A program made the position numbers and the translations under genes. A stretch of 64,000 nucleotides of DNA from Ustilaginoidea virens (lineage: Eukaryota > Ascomycota > Sordariomycetes > Hypocreales > Clavicipitaceae): contig NC_057317.1 in NCBI RefSeq assembly GCF_000687475.1, positions 1,116,001 to 1,180,000 of the forward strand, given 5' to 3'. Below the pieces are notes generated by a model. That model saw only the letters and a list, made by a program, of their open reading frames with translations. It had not been told where the DNA came from and did no database searches. Shown one piece after another: positions 10,852 through 24,604 of this stretch. The number at the start of each line of letters is the position of its first letter. Position 1 is the stretch's first letter.

Positions 10852-13800
10852 TCACCTGCTTCTCCATGGGCTCTCGTACGAATAGTCAACGCTCCAAAGA
10901 GAATCCCACAAAACGGACTTTTTCGACGGGCTCTCTTCCAATGGCTCACGCTGCACCAGTCTTCGAGCCTGGAGCATAGGCAATCAGCAGCAAATTCAAG
11001 GCCCAAGCAGAGAGTCTACTTTTCGTACCTCAGAGGACTTCGTAGAGCCTCCTTGTACCGATGGCCCCTCAGCCCGGGGGCCGCATCTGTCATCTCCCGC
11101 TGTTGCCGAAAGCGCTTCTTTCCCGTCAACCCCTGCTGAGCCGGCAACTTGAAGCTGGCCGCTGCCCAGGGGTCCTCCATGAACGGGACTGGTTCCGGCA
11201 GGCGAGTCTGGTGCCACCGCTCGAAGAGAGTTTGTTTCACTGGCCAAGGCACTGCTCTTCAGCAAGGCTGTGCCGCCAGAGCCTGCAAAGGGCAAGGCCT
11301 TCTTCGACCCAGAGCTGCTACGTCTGCTGTCCAAGCTCTTCGACAGTGTCTTGTTGATGCCCTCAATGCTGGCGATGCTATCTCGGTTCTTTGCCTTGCC
11401 CTTGATAGGAAGTGACTGGATGTTGGCCGTCGCCTCAACGTTATTGGCAGCAACGGTCGACTTCCCCATTCCAGGAGTGGATGGTGCGCCCACTTTATCT
11501 TCCTGCGCGTCGATGAGATACCACCGTAGCCCGTCTGACAGCTGGAACGGATTGTCATTCTCATCCTCATTCATCGACTCGGAATCCGCCGCTGGCTGGA
11601 GGCTCTTAGAAAGGTCAACCACTCGTTCCTGGATGCGGGAAATCCTGGCAACGAGCCACTCCCGATGCCGCAGACGGTGTGAATCCTGTTCGCGCAAAAA
11701 GTAATGGGGGAACCCCACGTTGAAGGCCGCCCATGCTCCTGCTTGTTGATTTCGCGTCGGCAGGAACAAGGCCAAGTCGCCGTCTTTGAAATTTTTGAAT
11801 GCAATCTTGTCGTAGGCATCCTTTTGGTGGGCATGTGCCCGATCTCTGTAAGCTCTAGCCTCACGCTGCCATTTGCGGGCCTTGTGCTCAGCCTCCTTGA
11901 TTCTCGTGTATATTGTGTCGGAGAAGGCGTCCATGTCGAATGACCCCAGTTTGTCCAAGTATGCCGAGTACCTGTCTGCTTCGCTCATCGAGTCTCTCTC
12001 CTTCATCCAGTACAGTAATTCCAGATCCGCACCGTCTCCCGTCGACTTGGCCAAACTGATCGACCGTCGAACCGAATTTCCCGCATCTGACGAATCATTA
12101 GCGTTCTGCGTGACTCGTTCCGACCGGGGAACCTTGCTGATAACCATGGCTCCGGATTTTCTCTCAACTGCATATCCGCAGCGCTCGAGAAAACGGGTTA
12201 ATCTATCGCTCTGTGCATACAGCCTCTGGGTGAGATCGCTGGTTCGACTGTCTCGCGCCTCGTACTGTGCTGTCAAAGCGGTTGATTGCGTTTGCACTTC
12301 TTCGCATCTCTGCTTGACTGAGTCGAGCTCGTCCTCGAGGCTGCCGAGCCTGATTTGGCGAGATGCAAGTTCCTCGGCCAGTTGACCTATCTTCTCCTCC
12401 CCTGATTCGAGTTTCTTCTGCAGTGTTTCTGAGCCAGTCTCACCAGCCGAAAGCTGTGCACGCAACTGGCTGAGCTCATTCCTACCATGAGCGAGTTCTT
12501 TCTCGAGCGCAGACACTCTAGCCTCCTCCTCCGAGGCACGTTCACGAAGCTGGGCCACGACGTCCTCCTTATTTCTAAGCTCGGATTGCGTTCCTCTCAG
12601 CTCTCCGTTGAGCTGCTCTATCGCCAGCAGTGCATGATCCAGATTCGCCTGGACCGGTGCGTAATCACTCTCCATATTCCGCAGCTTGGCAATCATCTTG
12701 GCAACCTGCGAGACAGAAGATTCTGCAAGGTCTGCAACATCTGTCGGAACAGATTCACCGGGCAAAACTTCGCTGTGAATCTTGCACAACGAGTCGAGCT
12801 GCTTGTCGGCTATATGCTGGGCAGCTTGCAACTTTTGAAGCAGCGATTGTCTCTCATCTTGAGCTTCCCTGCACTGTTTCTCGAGTAATTCTATCCGTTC
12901 GCGTTGCGTCTGTGCTTCTTTGAGGAGGGAATCAACCTGTCCCTGCGCTTTCAGAACTTCGCCGGCCTTTTGCTCTGCCAAATTCAGCATTTGTGCTTCG
13001 AGCTCTTGAATCTTTGCATCGAAAGATGCCTTTTCCTTCTCGCGAGATTCGTCAAAATGCTCCATGTCGTCTTCATTGTCTTCCAGTTGGGCCTTTAGCG
13101 TCTTGATTTCCCCCTCCAGTGACTTTCTTTCATCCACGAACTCGCGCTTCAAAGCCTCCATATTTTCCAGCAGATCCTTCTTAGTTGAATTGGCCTCCTG
13201 AATCTGAGTCTTCATGTGGTCATGCTCTGTGGCTCGGACACCGATGTCCTTCTGTATGCGGGTAGACCGTTGCCTCTCCTCCCGGAGCTCGTTCTCCAAC
13301 TGTGCAATTCTTCGCAGCAGGGGATCGGCGCCATCGGAGGAGCGTCGGCGGTCACCGAGGCGGTTCGACCTGACAGATGAAGTCGAGTCGCGTCTCTCGC
13401 GCGGCTGATTCTGAGGTTGAAAGAGATTGCTCGGTCGCGATGCTTGGCTCTGCCGATGCAGCAAGTCTTCTAGACGTCTCACCCGACTCTCCGCTGTTCG
13501 CAGTTTGCTCTCCATCTTGGACTTGTCGTCTTGTAGTGACCTGAGAAGGTCATCGTCCCCACGGATCATCAGCCCGCTTTTGCCAAGGGCAGCTTCATGG
13601 ACGCTGCCGTTCTTGAAGGCCTTGAGTCGCTTTGACTGTTGCTTTGTAGGACTGTGCAGCTCCTGAACAACCTTTTCGATGTCGTTCAATACGGCCTGAT
13701 CGACGTCCTGATCTTGCAGAGAACGGACAAAGACATTCAGCTCATCTCTGGTGATTGGTGGCCATGGGACGTCTTCACCAAGGAGATTTACCTCCAGACC

Positions 13801-15395
13801 AATCACGTTGGTGTCTAGGGCCGGCCCATACATACTACCGACCATCTTGTGCCACTTCCTCCGTCTTTTGGACTCTTCATCCTGGAAAAGAGCCATTTCA
13901 TTGGCGAGCGTGGACGAGTCTGTCTTGACCTTATCAACCCATTCCCGCCGGCGGATGGCTTCGACCAGAAACGACACATACATGTAAGGTAGTTGCTGAA
14001 TAAGACGTAGGTAGTCGAATGTGGTCATGTCATCCTCGGCCTGGTTAAGCACATTGATCTGGCTTCGAACGTTGCTATGCAGCGACGTGACATTGGTAAT
14101 ATCGCGCATGGAGCTAACGGACTCGGATGCAATCGCATTTCGAGCCGTAGTTGCATATTGAGCAAGTTCATCCATCTCTTTGGCACGCTTCCTGAGAGAT
14201 GGAACTAAACGTTCGGTGTGGATGGATGCCATCTTGGACGCTTGCGCAAGATCTCGCTGGGAGCCGCTGTATCCGAGGATGGTGCGGTAATCGGAGTCAA
14301 TCTGATTGACAAGGGCCTCTATATCTTCAAGGAGTTGAGCAGAATCGTTGCTATGACCCAAAACAGATCGGTTCATTACTTTTTCAAAGTTGGCGATGAG
14401 TTCTTCTAGCCCCCTGTACATTTGCGACGCAAGCTCGTCCAGACGAGCAGCCTTGTCGCTGAATCGACGTTTAGCAGTAGGAGCAAGCTTTCCGGCCTTT
14501 TGGGCCGTTTCAAGCTCGATGAGATTCTCCAAGGTTACTTGTCCCTTGGGAACCTCTCTTTTCGTCATAAACTTGACCATTGCCGGAGAAACAGGCGTGT
14601 TGCGAGCCAAACCGATGTGCTGCTCCCACATCGATGCTAGCCTTTCGTGCTCCAACAATGCAGGCTCCACCCATTTTTTCAGATCATGATACTTGGGCTC
14701 AATTTGCTTGACACTGATTTCCAGATTGGCGACAGCGGCGTCCAGGCACTTGATTATGGCATCCATCTCGTCGTATCGAGCTATGGCCTCTGAATTTAGC
14801 CGAGCGCAATCTTCAGCCAGCCTGATAGCCCAGGAGCGCCGTTCCTGATACAACTTCTGCCATGACGAAATGGTTTGTACATCTTCTATTAAGTTTGGTG
14901 CGTTTTGCACCAATAGCCGAGGCGGAAGAGATGGATCGGAAACATTCGGCGGCTCGTCGGCGGACGGTGATGCTTGGGCTACGCGGATGTCGTAAATATA
15001 TAGCTCTTTCTGCAACAAAGGATGAAAAAAAAAAAAAAGGATACGCCTATGTGTTAGTCTATAGTCTAAAGCAGAAGAAAGCAGAGAGAAATGAGAAAAA
15101 AAAAAAAGAAAAAAGACCGAACAGAACACGGACTTCAGCGTGGAGACTTGCTGACTTGACACTGCGACCTTGCGGAGTCAGAGCAACCATCTGCTCGGGC
15201 GGTACCGAGACATTTCTGGAGACCAGTATCTTCAACTCTTCGATGCTTTTAAGGCGATGTCAGTGAAAAGGGGAGCTATGCAAGATGGAAGCGCAGGAAT
15301 GTGATGCCGGCACGATGGTGGACGTACGTTGAGAACTGCGAATTGTCGATTGCGAGACGCTGGCCCGTGTGGGCAATTAACACTTGGGTAGCCAT
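10852..15395 (-). CDS. ATG11: Autophagy-related protein 11 (ATG11), selective-autophagy scaffold
   Basis: Large coiled-coil scaffold that gathers cargo receptors and the Atg1 kinase at the phagophore assembly site (mitophagy, pexophagy, Cvt-like transport). Exons 15395-15328, 15245-15134, 15009-11029 and 10968-10852 give 1425 residues, normal for filamentous ascomycetes. The N-terminus MATQVLIAHTGQRLAID leads into the ubiquitin-like/APG17-like region (VEAIRRREW near 400). Long coiled coils fill the middle, and the conserved C-terminal Atg11 domain shows DLALFLPTRNQ and WAAFNVGFPHYFLRE. The last small exon (38 residues, SVLWDSLWSVDYSYE) is inferred from donor GTACGA, branch CTGAT, acceptor CCAG and an uninterrupted in-frame ending; without it the protein would end at 10996. 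Intron 1 uses an AAG acceptor. The gene is divergent from CENP-H across the retroelement block. Confidence 0.93.
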
Positions 15396-16081
15396 TCCCG
15401 AGACATTCTTCCTTCGCAAGGGGGGAGTAGGCCGGAGCCGACGAGGCAGAACTGAGAAGAACACAGGTCTTGTTTTGGGTGCGTGTGGTTTTTTGCTTCT
15501 TCCCGCGCGTTGTTGACAAGCAAACGGGGGGAGGGCTCAAGCCTGCAAGCAAGCCAGGAATGGATGGCGAACCGATGCCCGGATGACCAAAGGTCGTGTT
15601 TGATTTGCAGGGTCAAGTTCAAGAGTAATGGACGTGATGGACGGCTGGGGTGGAGCAGCGGTCCGATATAGGAAAGGCTGGGTTGGGTTGGTTGGTTGGT
15701 TGGTTGGTTGGTAGGCAGGGCAGGATCATTCCGCAGTTCCGATAAAGCCCAGACCAGACTCGATATGGTCGCGCACAAGCACGACGCACGAGGCTGGCAT
15801 CAATGATCGTGCGCTGAACACCAGACTGGCGCGGGAGCACCCATCCATCCAGCGGGCGTGGGCGATTGGTGAGCTCTAATTTCCAGCTGGCGGCGGTCAA
15901 TTGGGTCCCTGCAGCTTGTGACCAGCGCGCTAGACGGATTGATCTGGTGTGGATTGCCTGCAGCTCAATCTTGGGGGGGAGGGGGGGGACCGCCGGCGGG
16001 GATCAACCCATACGCCTTCAGGTACATAGGCAAGGTTGGTACTGTAGGTACCTGGTATGTTGTGCGTGGCAGTTACATACG
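15396..16081. other. ATG11 upstream region
   Basis: No gene seen. It would hold the ATG11 promoter. A GGTT tetranucleotide array lies at about 15681-15712, and a G-rich stretch at about 15974-15990. This is the left half of what was once the spacer between ATG11 and CENP-H, before the retroelement block arrived. Confidence 0.6.
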
Positions 16082-16086
16082 GCATC
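16082..16086. repeat. Target-site duplication GCATC, left copy
   Basis: Five bases directly left of the left LTR, identical to the five bases directly right of the right LTR at 29941-29945. Five-base duplications are typical of Ty1/copia integrases, so the LTRs and flanks come from one insertion event. Confidence 0.85.
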
Positions 16087-16354
16087 TATCGCGGTATGCG
16101 GGGCTCACTAGCGAAGGTGCATAATAGCCCTTGATTACTACCTAAGCAAGGGCGATGTATGCTCCTATATATAGTGCTCTATAGCATATCTAGCATACAT
16201 ATGTGATAGTGCACATAAAACAAAAGAGAACTGCGCTAAAGGCCTATCTAGTAAGGACTTACGCATAAGTCATACGTGGCCTTTACTACGCATCATACAA
16301 ATGAGTAGACTAGCTCTAGTAGAGCGGTGGTAGTGCCTCCGCTATAGTGCGACA
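16087..16354 (-). repeat. Left LTR (3' LTR of the minus-strand copia element)
   Basis: 268 bp, the same length as the right LTR and differing at 10 positions, all C/T or G/A transitions. The plus-strand ends are TATCGCGG and GTGCGACA. Restoring one transition gives TGTCGC...GCGACA, a canonical 6-bp inverted terminus starting TG and ending CA. It keeps many CpA and TpG dinucleotides, unlike most of the internal sequence. Confidence 0.92.
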
Positions 16355-16362
16355 TACCCCCT
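16355..16362 (-). promoter_or_regulatory. Polypurine tract of the copia element
   Basis: On the minus strand AGGGGGTA directly abuts the 3' LTR, the position where a polypurine tract primes plus-strand DNA synthesis. It is short but correctly placed and oriented. Confidence 0.6.
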
Positions 16363-16559
16363 AGTTGTGCCTGCGTAAAATGAAGCTATTGAGCAGGCTT
16401 AACTGCACATAAGAACTTAAAACTTTAGTATTTTGCTGTGTTATTAAGCGAAAGTGAGAAGCTATCTGGTTAAAGGGCCGAGTGATAGCAAAGTGAGCTT
16501 TCATTATGCTAGACCCACCCTTGGCTTTATGTATTAGTATGCTTAAAAATGCTCTTTTC
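16363..16559. other. Copia 3' internal remnant with normal CpA content
   Basis: About 200 bp between the left LTR and the heavily mutated sequence. It still shows CA and TG dinucleotides at ordinary frequency. None of the three minus-strand frames resembles the end of a copia RNase H, so it may be non-coding 3' sequence. Confidence 0.45.
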
Positions 16560-18369
16560 CTACCTTTCTTTCTTATTTAATAACACTAATTATTACGATT
16601 ATATCCTACATTTTAATCGTTATTACTATAGTCCGTCTGCGTAATAGGACTACCACGGCTAGAGAGGGCGAGTGGCCCGAGTATAATGCTTTAGCGTTTA
16701 GAGTAGACGTTAGAGTAGACCCTAGCGCTACTTCCTTATTAAAGCAGAGTGCCGCTATTGCTACTACTGCTACCTATACGAAAGAATTAGGTATTTCGAT
16801 TGAGTTTAAGTATTACGAAGGTATTAGCGATACTTCTCTTAATATACTATTGCTAGGCTTACCCCCGATAGATAAGCTTTTAGCGAGGGACTCGCAGCCC
16901 CCTCCGCCTATAGAAACTCGCAAGCGTTCTCTAGTAAAAAGGTCGAAGCAATAGGCTTCAGCTAGGGCTTCTTCTGCTAAGCCAAAGGTGGCTTAGGTAA
17001 GAACTTCCTAGTACTATTATTTATTAGCAAATACGTTTTATAACTAACTATACTATTATAGCCTGCGTAGCTTAAGCCGGGCATTTATTAAGTAATCCCT
17101 TATAAAGGGTATATTCACGCAATTACTACTGGTAAGGGCAGCTATAGGCCTTATTAGGAGAGTAACGATCGCTCTCAATACTATATAATATGTAAGGCAG
17201 GGAATCACCCTTATCGGCTTTAGTAAGCTTAATATTTATTCTAATGTATTATTTATTACTAATGATAGCTAGTTATCCGTTATTAGTTCCCCTTATTATA
17301 TGGATGCTATATACTAAAGATAAAGGGGATAAGAAGGTAAGCTATCTTTTATATATATTATTTGCTTAAATAATAATACTTAAGCAATTATACAACTAAT
17401 GCCGAATATTAATTTAGCTATAACTTCGCCTTATTGCCGAGCCTAATTCGGTATATAGGGAAGCTCCTATCGTTAGGGGGGCTAATGTTACTGCTAAGGG
17501 CGCGCTAGTAGTAGACGAAAAGAGGAAAGCTAAGGCAAAAGACCTCTTTAGGTAATTTACTAAATTGCTTAGGTAGATAGTTTGCTTATTTTCGCTTTAC
17601 TTTACTTTATTTATTGCTTTATATATTATATTTACCTTGATTAATACTTTACTAGGAGAGGGGGGGGCACTATATATTATTATTCTTATAGGCCAATATA
17701 TCTTAGGCCCCCTTCTATTTGTGCTATAAAGTGACTGCTCAGATATGTCATCTTAATATTATAAATATGCGGTTATATGCGTATATCTACTATATTAAGT
17801 ATTCCTCGAAAGTATTCGAATTTTTATCTATCGAATGCCTTTATAAATCTATTAGATAGTATTTCCGCTATTAGGAGGTATAATATCTAAAAGCTACCTT
17901 AGTAGTACTCCTATTTCAACTATAAATTATATATATTAATATATCTTAACTTAGTATTAATGCGTTTTATATCGCAAGTGATTAAGCAAATTATCTATTA
18001 ATTATTATAACTAATAGTCTAATTCCTAAAACTTTCGCGATTTCGCCCGTACCTAGGTAGCGGCACGGAACTACCTCTAAAATCAATTCTGATAATCCTA
18101 ATCGCTTCCTCTCGTCCGTTTACCCCCCTCGCCTATAGCGCATTGCATCTAAAGAGTAGGCATAGCAGGCGCGAACGAAGTAATAGATATCGACGGAGGG
18201 AATAAGGGCGGCATTATATATAGCCGCTATAACCCTACTATTACGATCGCGAACAGCACGTAGTATAATTAGACTGAAACCGAGCTTGCCTAGGAGTAGA
18301 AGCGACCTACTGCCGTTATAATTAAAGAATCGATAAAAAAGCTCTAGGATTATATCCCTTTAGTAGTAT
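16560..18369 (+). other. Presumed LINE 5' region, no recognised coding content
   Basis: Heavily TpA-enriched sequence upstream of the ORF1 relic. One open stretch without stops at about 16691-16952 (roughly 87 codons, no ATG start, ending KRSLVKRSKQ) is the longest readable frame, but I do not recognise it. It may be 5' leader sequence of the LINE. Confidence 0.4.
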
Positions 18370-21300
18370 TAGGATGAGTGCGAGAAATTATAGAAACTAT
18401 GGCCGATGCGGCCCGCAGTAAGGCCACCCCGGACCCTATTAGTACCCTTACCGATATAATTTTAAAGACTATCGAAAAAGCCGTTAAATTGGCCCTTTAG
18501 AATATCCTAAAATAGGCGCCGGCTACTACTTAGGCAAATATTGCGGTATAAGGATACGCTACTACTACTATACTACCCTAATATACTATCGCTTCCCTTC
18601 CGGTCCCGCTATATGTCTATAGGGAAATTTTAATTAAAGGCAATAGTATTAGTAAGGTCTTATGCAATCGAATACTAATCGAAATTATAGATACCATTAA
18701 TAGAGCTACTACTAGGAATGCTGCGGTCGCGGCATATAGGCTATACAGCGGCGATACTATTGTCACCTTTATAGAAGAAGCAGTAAAAAGTCTTATTGCC
18801 GATACGACTTAGGTCTAACCTGCCTTTAGGCAGGAGGCAGAACTAAACCGACGCTCATTTAGTCTTATTATTAAGAATTTCCCTATTAGCTATATAGCGA
18901 ATATCGCAATTAAAAAAATCTACTAAAACCTTATTAAAGCGAATAGAAAAGGCTTTATTAGAGCCTCCCCCTGCTGCTTATATAGGACCGCTATATATAT
19001 GCCCCTGATTATAGGCGTAAATTCTATTAACCTCGCTAATAAGCTCTATAAGTCTGGTATTATCTACTAGGCAAAGATATTCGAAGCTAAACCTTATAAT
19101 GACGCTCTATACCCTAAATAGTGCTATAACTGCTTTAAGTTTGGATATATCGCAGCCTATTGTATAACGGCCCTATAGTGCGGCCGATACAGCGCAGAAA
19201 GGCACCTAAAAGGGGAGTAAGCCTGCCTAATAATCTCCTACGGATAAAAGGAGTTATACCTTAACTATAAAGGCCCGCACCTAGTATAGTCCCGCCTCTA
19301 TAGAACCTTAAATAAGTAGTAGGAGTCAGCTAGGAATTCTTATATTAGCCGACTTAGGCTCTTTATAGCGCCTCCTATAATATCTGCAAATACTACTCCT
19401 ATTATAGAATAGAATTAATATAGAGTAGCTAATGCCTTACCCCTAAGGGAACTGATCGAGCGTATTATCTTAAGAGGATCTTCCCTATATAAATATAGCT
19501 ACCGCTTTAGCTAAGGGGGCTCTATCTCTAGAGGAATATTTAATGCCAGACTAAATTATACCTTTATTACATTCTTATAACCGGTCCTAATATTAGGATA
19601 GACTGGGACCCTATCGGCCCTAAAGTCTGCACCTACTTTAGTCCTAACCTCTGCCTCTACTATAACTACCGATATACCGCTGCTACTAACCCCTATATAC
19701 CTATCTATATAATATTAGTCTTCTATTAGAATATATAGAAGAAAACCTCCCTTATACGAATAGCGCTTTACTACTAAAATAAACCTAATATTATAGCGAT
19801 CTAAGAACCTACTATACTTAGCCGCACCCCGCCGAGCCTAAGCCTTAGTAAGTACGTATTAGTAGCCTATAGCGGATAAGCGGCGATATATATTTATAAG
19901 CGGCATAGTTTTAGCATATAGACTACTAAGAAAGGACCTAATTAGTATAAGGTCTGCCTTTTTGAAACCGATATTTACTCTATTTACTCCTTAGGCTATA
20001 AATATAATTAGACTACCCCCCTTATAGACCTTATAAGGCTCCCGCCCCGACCCTAAAGTATATTCATTAAAGACTTTAATATATACTATCCCTTATAGGA
20101 TAGCTTAGATAGAACCTTATTTAATATCGATACCCTCTTCAACCTTATAATACGATAAAGACTCGGCCTAGTGACCCCCTATAGCGAAATCATACAGCAA
20201 GCGCTAAATAAAAGAAATAGTACTATAGACTATGCCTAGGTTATACAAGACCTCACTATTAAGTACCTCGGTAATATAGACCTTGCTGGGTCTAACTATA
20301 TCCTATAGCTTATTTATATCGATATTAGTAACCTATAAGCCGCTAAAGCCTATCCGAAAAATAGCTAGAAATCCCTCGACTGATACCTCGCTTAGGCAGA
20401 AGCTAAAAACCGCCTTATGCCTGCTGCTACTATAGCCCTGCTTAGCTCTCCCGAAGAAATAGATATATATACTAAATAGCTTATTTACTAACTCTAAGAA
20501 ATTATAGATATTATGGCCCTAAAGAAAACCCTTAGAGCCCCTACTACGGAACTATAGTGGAATAACCGTATAAAAATAGCTGCTATCGCTGCGAAGAAAA
20601 TATACTGGAAGTAGGCAGTATACCGTACCCCTGAAAACTATAGGGCCGCCTAAGATATAGGAGCTACCTAAACCCGGGTTATATAAAAAGAGCGATAATA
20701 CTCCTAGAGAGAGGCATTAAGGAAAGCTATAGTATAGAATACAGACCTTTAGTCCTTAGAACAATAGGCTAGACTATATAGTAGCCTCCCCCCCAAGTCT
20801 AGGGAGATCCTATTACTTAAATACGCTAGCCCTAGCTACCCCTTAGCAATTATATATAGCGAAAAAGCATAGGTCCTCGCTTAACGTTTCTTCCTTTAGT
20901 CCTATGCAATATTTAAGGATATACTAGACCCGACCTTCCCCTAACTCGCTAATATAGAGTTCCCGCTATATAAGAGATTTATATATAAAGAGGTCCATAC
21001 CGCCCTTTACTATATAGCCAGCTGGAAGGCCCTTAGACCGGATAAGCTACCTGCGGATTTCCTTAAAGCATACGGCCCCCCTTTAATTATAGCTTTTACC
21101 CACCTTTTTAATAAGTCTTACCGTATTAGGCACTATCCGGCTCAGTTCTGGGAAGCCTATATAGTTATACTAAGAAAGCCGGGAAAAAAACTAGAGGAAT
21201 ACTCTAAAATAAGAGGCTAGAGACCGATATCTTTACTTAACCTAACCGGTAAAGTCTTAAAAGCTATAATAGTATACCGGCTTACTGCTGCCCTCGAAGA

Positions 21301-23789
21301 AGGCAACCTACTTTTAGACCTTTAGATAGGAAATAGAGCCAATTATTTTATAGATATAGCCCTTAGTACTCTTATAGAAATAGTTCGTATAGCATAGCAT
21401 TATAGCGGGATCGCCTCGCTCCTCTAGCTTAATATATCTACAGCCTTTAATATAGTAAACTATATTCGACTTACCTATCTACTTTTAGAAAAAGGATTAC
21501 CGCTATAGATTACGGTATAGGTTTACGGCTTTACCGACTCTCGTATAGCGTGAATTCACTTTAAGGGTAAATTAACCGATAACCTACCTATTACTGCTAG
21601 GGTCTTATAAAGGTCCCCCCTCTCCCCTATCTTTTTCCTAGTCTATATTATATCGCTTTACGAGAGGCTTAAAAAAGTAGCCTCTATTATTACCCTAGGG
21701 TTCATAGATAATATTAATATTATAGTATATAGGAGGAGCATAGGGGAGACTTAGACCCTACTTAAAAAGGCATAAATGATCTATAAAGAATAGTTTAAAC
21801 AAGCTAGGCTTAATTTTAACCTAGGGAAGAGTAAGCTTATCTATTTTATGCGCGCCTATAAGGCAGATAAGATGCTAATCCGATTTAGGATCATAATAAT
21901 TTAGCTAAAGTAGTATGCCTATTTCCTAGGGGTTAAAATCCACTAAAAACTTTAGTAGCATAAATACCGCGTAAAAATAGCTAAAAAGCTCGAGCGGTAG
22001 CAACTCGCTCTTACGGCGATAGTAGCCTTTATATAGAGATATTAATATAGGGAGGCCCGATTAATCTATATATAGGTTATTTGCATTACTATTGCCTTCG
22101 GTGTAAGAATTTAGTATACCCCTACCGCCCCTAGTAGGGTAGCGAAAGGTATTATAAAATCACTAACTATAGAATAATTATCTTGCCTTTAAACTATTAT
22201 TAGGGCCTTTAAGGCTATACCGATAGATATCCTCGAGATTAAGGCGGCTATACTACCTATCGATTTATACCTAAACTATATCTACTAGTAATTTTTAGAA
22301 AAGATAGTAAAGATTAGGATAGCTAAGCGAATTAACTGCGCTTCTGCTATAGTAGTAGCGATATTCTAATATTATTAATAGAGCGACTATAAAGGACCCT
22401 AGATATATATCCTATTCTTAGAATTCGACCTATAGTAGCTAATAGCTAAGGAATGCCTGGCAAAAGAGTGGCTTATTAGGTAGTCTAAATATCGAGCCGC
22501 CGTAAGAGTAAAACGGCGGTGGCATAAGCCTATAGCGGCAGAGAGGGCCTTAGATTTCTAATCTATAGCTATAATAATTTAGCTCTATAATAGCCTCTTT
22601 AAATATAAATCGGCTATATTTACCTAGCTTTATATAGAAAAGATCGGACTAAACTCCTTCCTCTACTAGCGCTAAGTCCCTACCGTGCCTTTACCTCTTT
22701 ACCGATATAGGGAGGCCTCTAAAGACTATTATTATCTAATCCTCTTTTGCCTAAAATATAGACGATAGCGCTAATAGCTATACGGGATTAGCCTAAGCCT
22801 CTTTTGAGACCGCTAAAGGATCTTTATTGCCCTTAATAAGCTAAGCCTCGCCTGCCGATTTATATGCTAGATCTTTAGCCTTAACTGCCTTAATTAGTTC
22901 CAGCTCGCTTAATCGCTCTAGCAACCTGCCCCTATAGAGGCATTAGGCTAACCCCAACCGCTTAATACTACCCTTAATATCTAATAATAATATCCTAATA
23001 TAGGAGAGAGGAGATATAGTAAGTGGATAAACGTGATTAATTCTTAGCTACTCCGAAGCTATAATTTTAATATTAGAGCCCCCCTCCCCCCCCCTTTCCC
23101 CCTCCCCTGCCGGCCCTTATAGTAGCCCCTCTTCCCTCTCCCCTCTCTCCCCCTCCCCCTCTACCGCCCTTTTTTACCCCTAAGAGATAAGTAGCTCTAA
23201 TGCGGCCTAGATGCCTTCTAATGCTTCTACTTTATGCTCCTTAAGGTCTAGCGCCTTTTAGGTTACCCTAAGAGTAATGCTCCCCCCTACTACTACTACC
23301 GCTGCTACTACCTTCCCCCTGCCGCGGGTAGTTAATGCCTACCGCGCCCTTAACTAAAGGGCGTAATAATTATTAACCTATCTATATTAGCATCTATCCT
23401 ATATAGTCCTTATACTTCGTACGTACCTCCCCCCTTGCGGCTAGTACCTCCTAGGCACTTAAGAGGGCGTAAATAGACTCCCGGTTTTTAGGAGTCTATT
23501 TAAAAGGTCGGCAGGTTTTCCCTGCTATAGTATATATAAAACACGCCGCCCTAGGCCCTATATAGTATTACGCCGTATTACTATTATTTAAATATCGGTT
23601 AGATTAGGATTTAGTTAGTTAGGTCTTACCTTATTAAGAGTAGTAATAATATTCAGGGTCTTCGGCCTACGTTAAGCAAGGGTCATAAGGCTAGCCTTAT
23701 AGCTCGCCGGGCTAGTAATAACGGGTTAGTAACGCCAGTATAGTAGGAGCGGGTAGTACCCACCCCTTTATCTAAAGATGCCGACTTTT

Positions 23790-23915
23790 TCGGCATACTG
23801 CTGCTATTATTATTATTGCTATTGCTATGGCTATTACTGCTGCTACTATTACTGCTGCTGATGCTATTACTGCTGCTATTGCTGATGCTGATGCTGCTGC
23901 TATTGTTACCGCCCT
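23790..23915. repeat. GCT/ATT-type trinucleotide array inside the LINE
   Basis: Irregular array of GCT, ATT, ACT and GAT triplets in the LINE 3' region. A plausible reading is a former GCT-type microsatellite partly converted by C-to-T changes. It lies in the 3' untranslated part. Confidence 0.6.
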
Positions 23916-24604
23916 ACCGTACGGGTTAGTATTATCCCTATAGCACTAGAGAACGGGGCTTAAGGGGATCATATATAGAAAAATAACGGCTATATAGAAA
24001 GGAAGAAAAAGGGATTAAGAAGTCGGGGGGCACCTATACCTTTATATCTTCGCCCGATTAGAAGCTCTTATGCCCTCTCTTTACACTCGGCTTACCTTAA
24101 CCCCCGACCCGATACTACCTGCCTTCTACTAAGCACCCCCCCTACAGCCGATCCGCTGCCGATATAGCCCCAACAATAGAAAATTCCCTCACTCTTGCTC
24201 TAATACCCCCGCGCAATATATATGCCGTACAGCTGGCGCGTGTGCTGTATAGCCGGCGCTGCCCCGCTCGCATAACCTCTATTTCACTTTCAAATTATAG
24301 CGCACCGACCCGGGACCACCCCTCCCCTATAGATACTAGACCTACCTTTTTCTGGACCCACTTTCTCTGGATCGCTCTCGCACTCTTCTTAGTACTACCG
24401 CTAGGTACGATCCTAAGCGATAGTATACCCACCTTCCTTATGTGCCGGAAACCCGTTGGCCCCCCCGGGGGCCTGACTCCCTAGTCGTTGTAATTATACT
24501 AGTAGGAAGGGTTTTCCCCCCGGACCTCGGGTTTTTCCCTTCCGGATTATTTGCCGGAGTACTAGATAGGCAATTCTAGCTTAGAATAGCCCCCTAGAGT
24601 AATT

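Noticed and set aside
16691..16952. Open stretch of 87 codons in the left part of the LINE as a captured host gene
   Set aside because: No start codon, no recognised motif, and the surrounding RIP-type composition is the same; treated as LINE 5' sequence.
24242..24484. Plus-strand frame of 80 codons with a hydrophobic stretch
   Set aside because: It lies in the LINE 3' region, is bounded by chance, and resembles no LINE or host protein.
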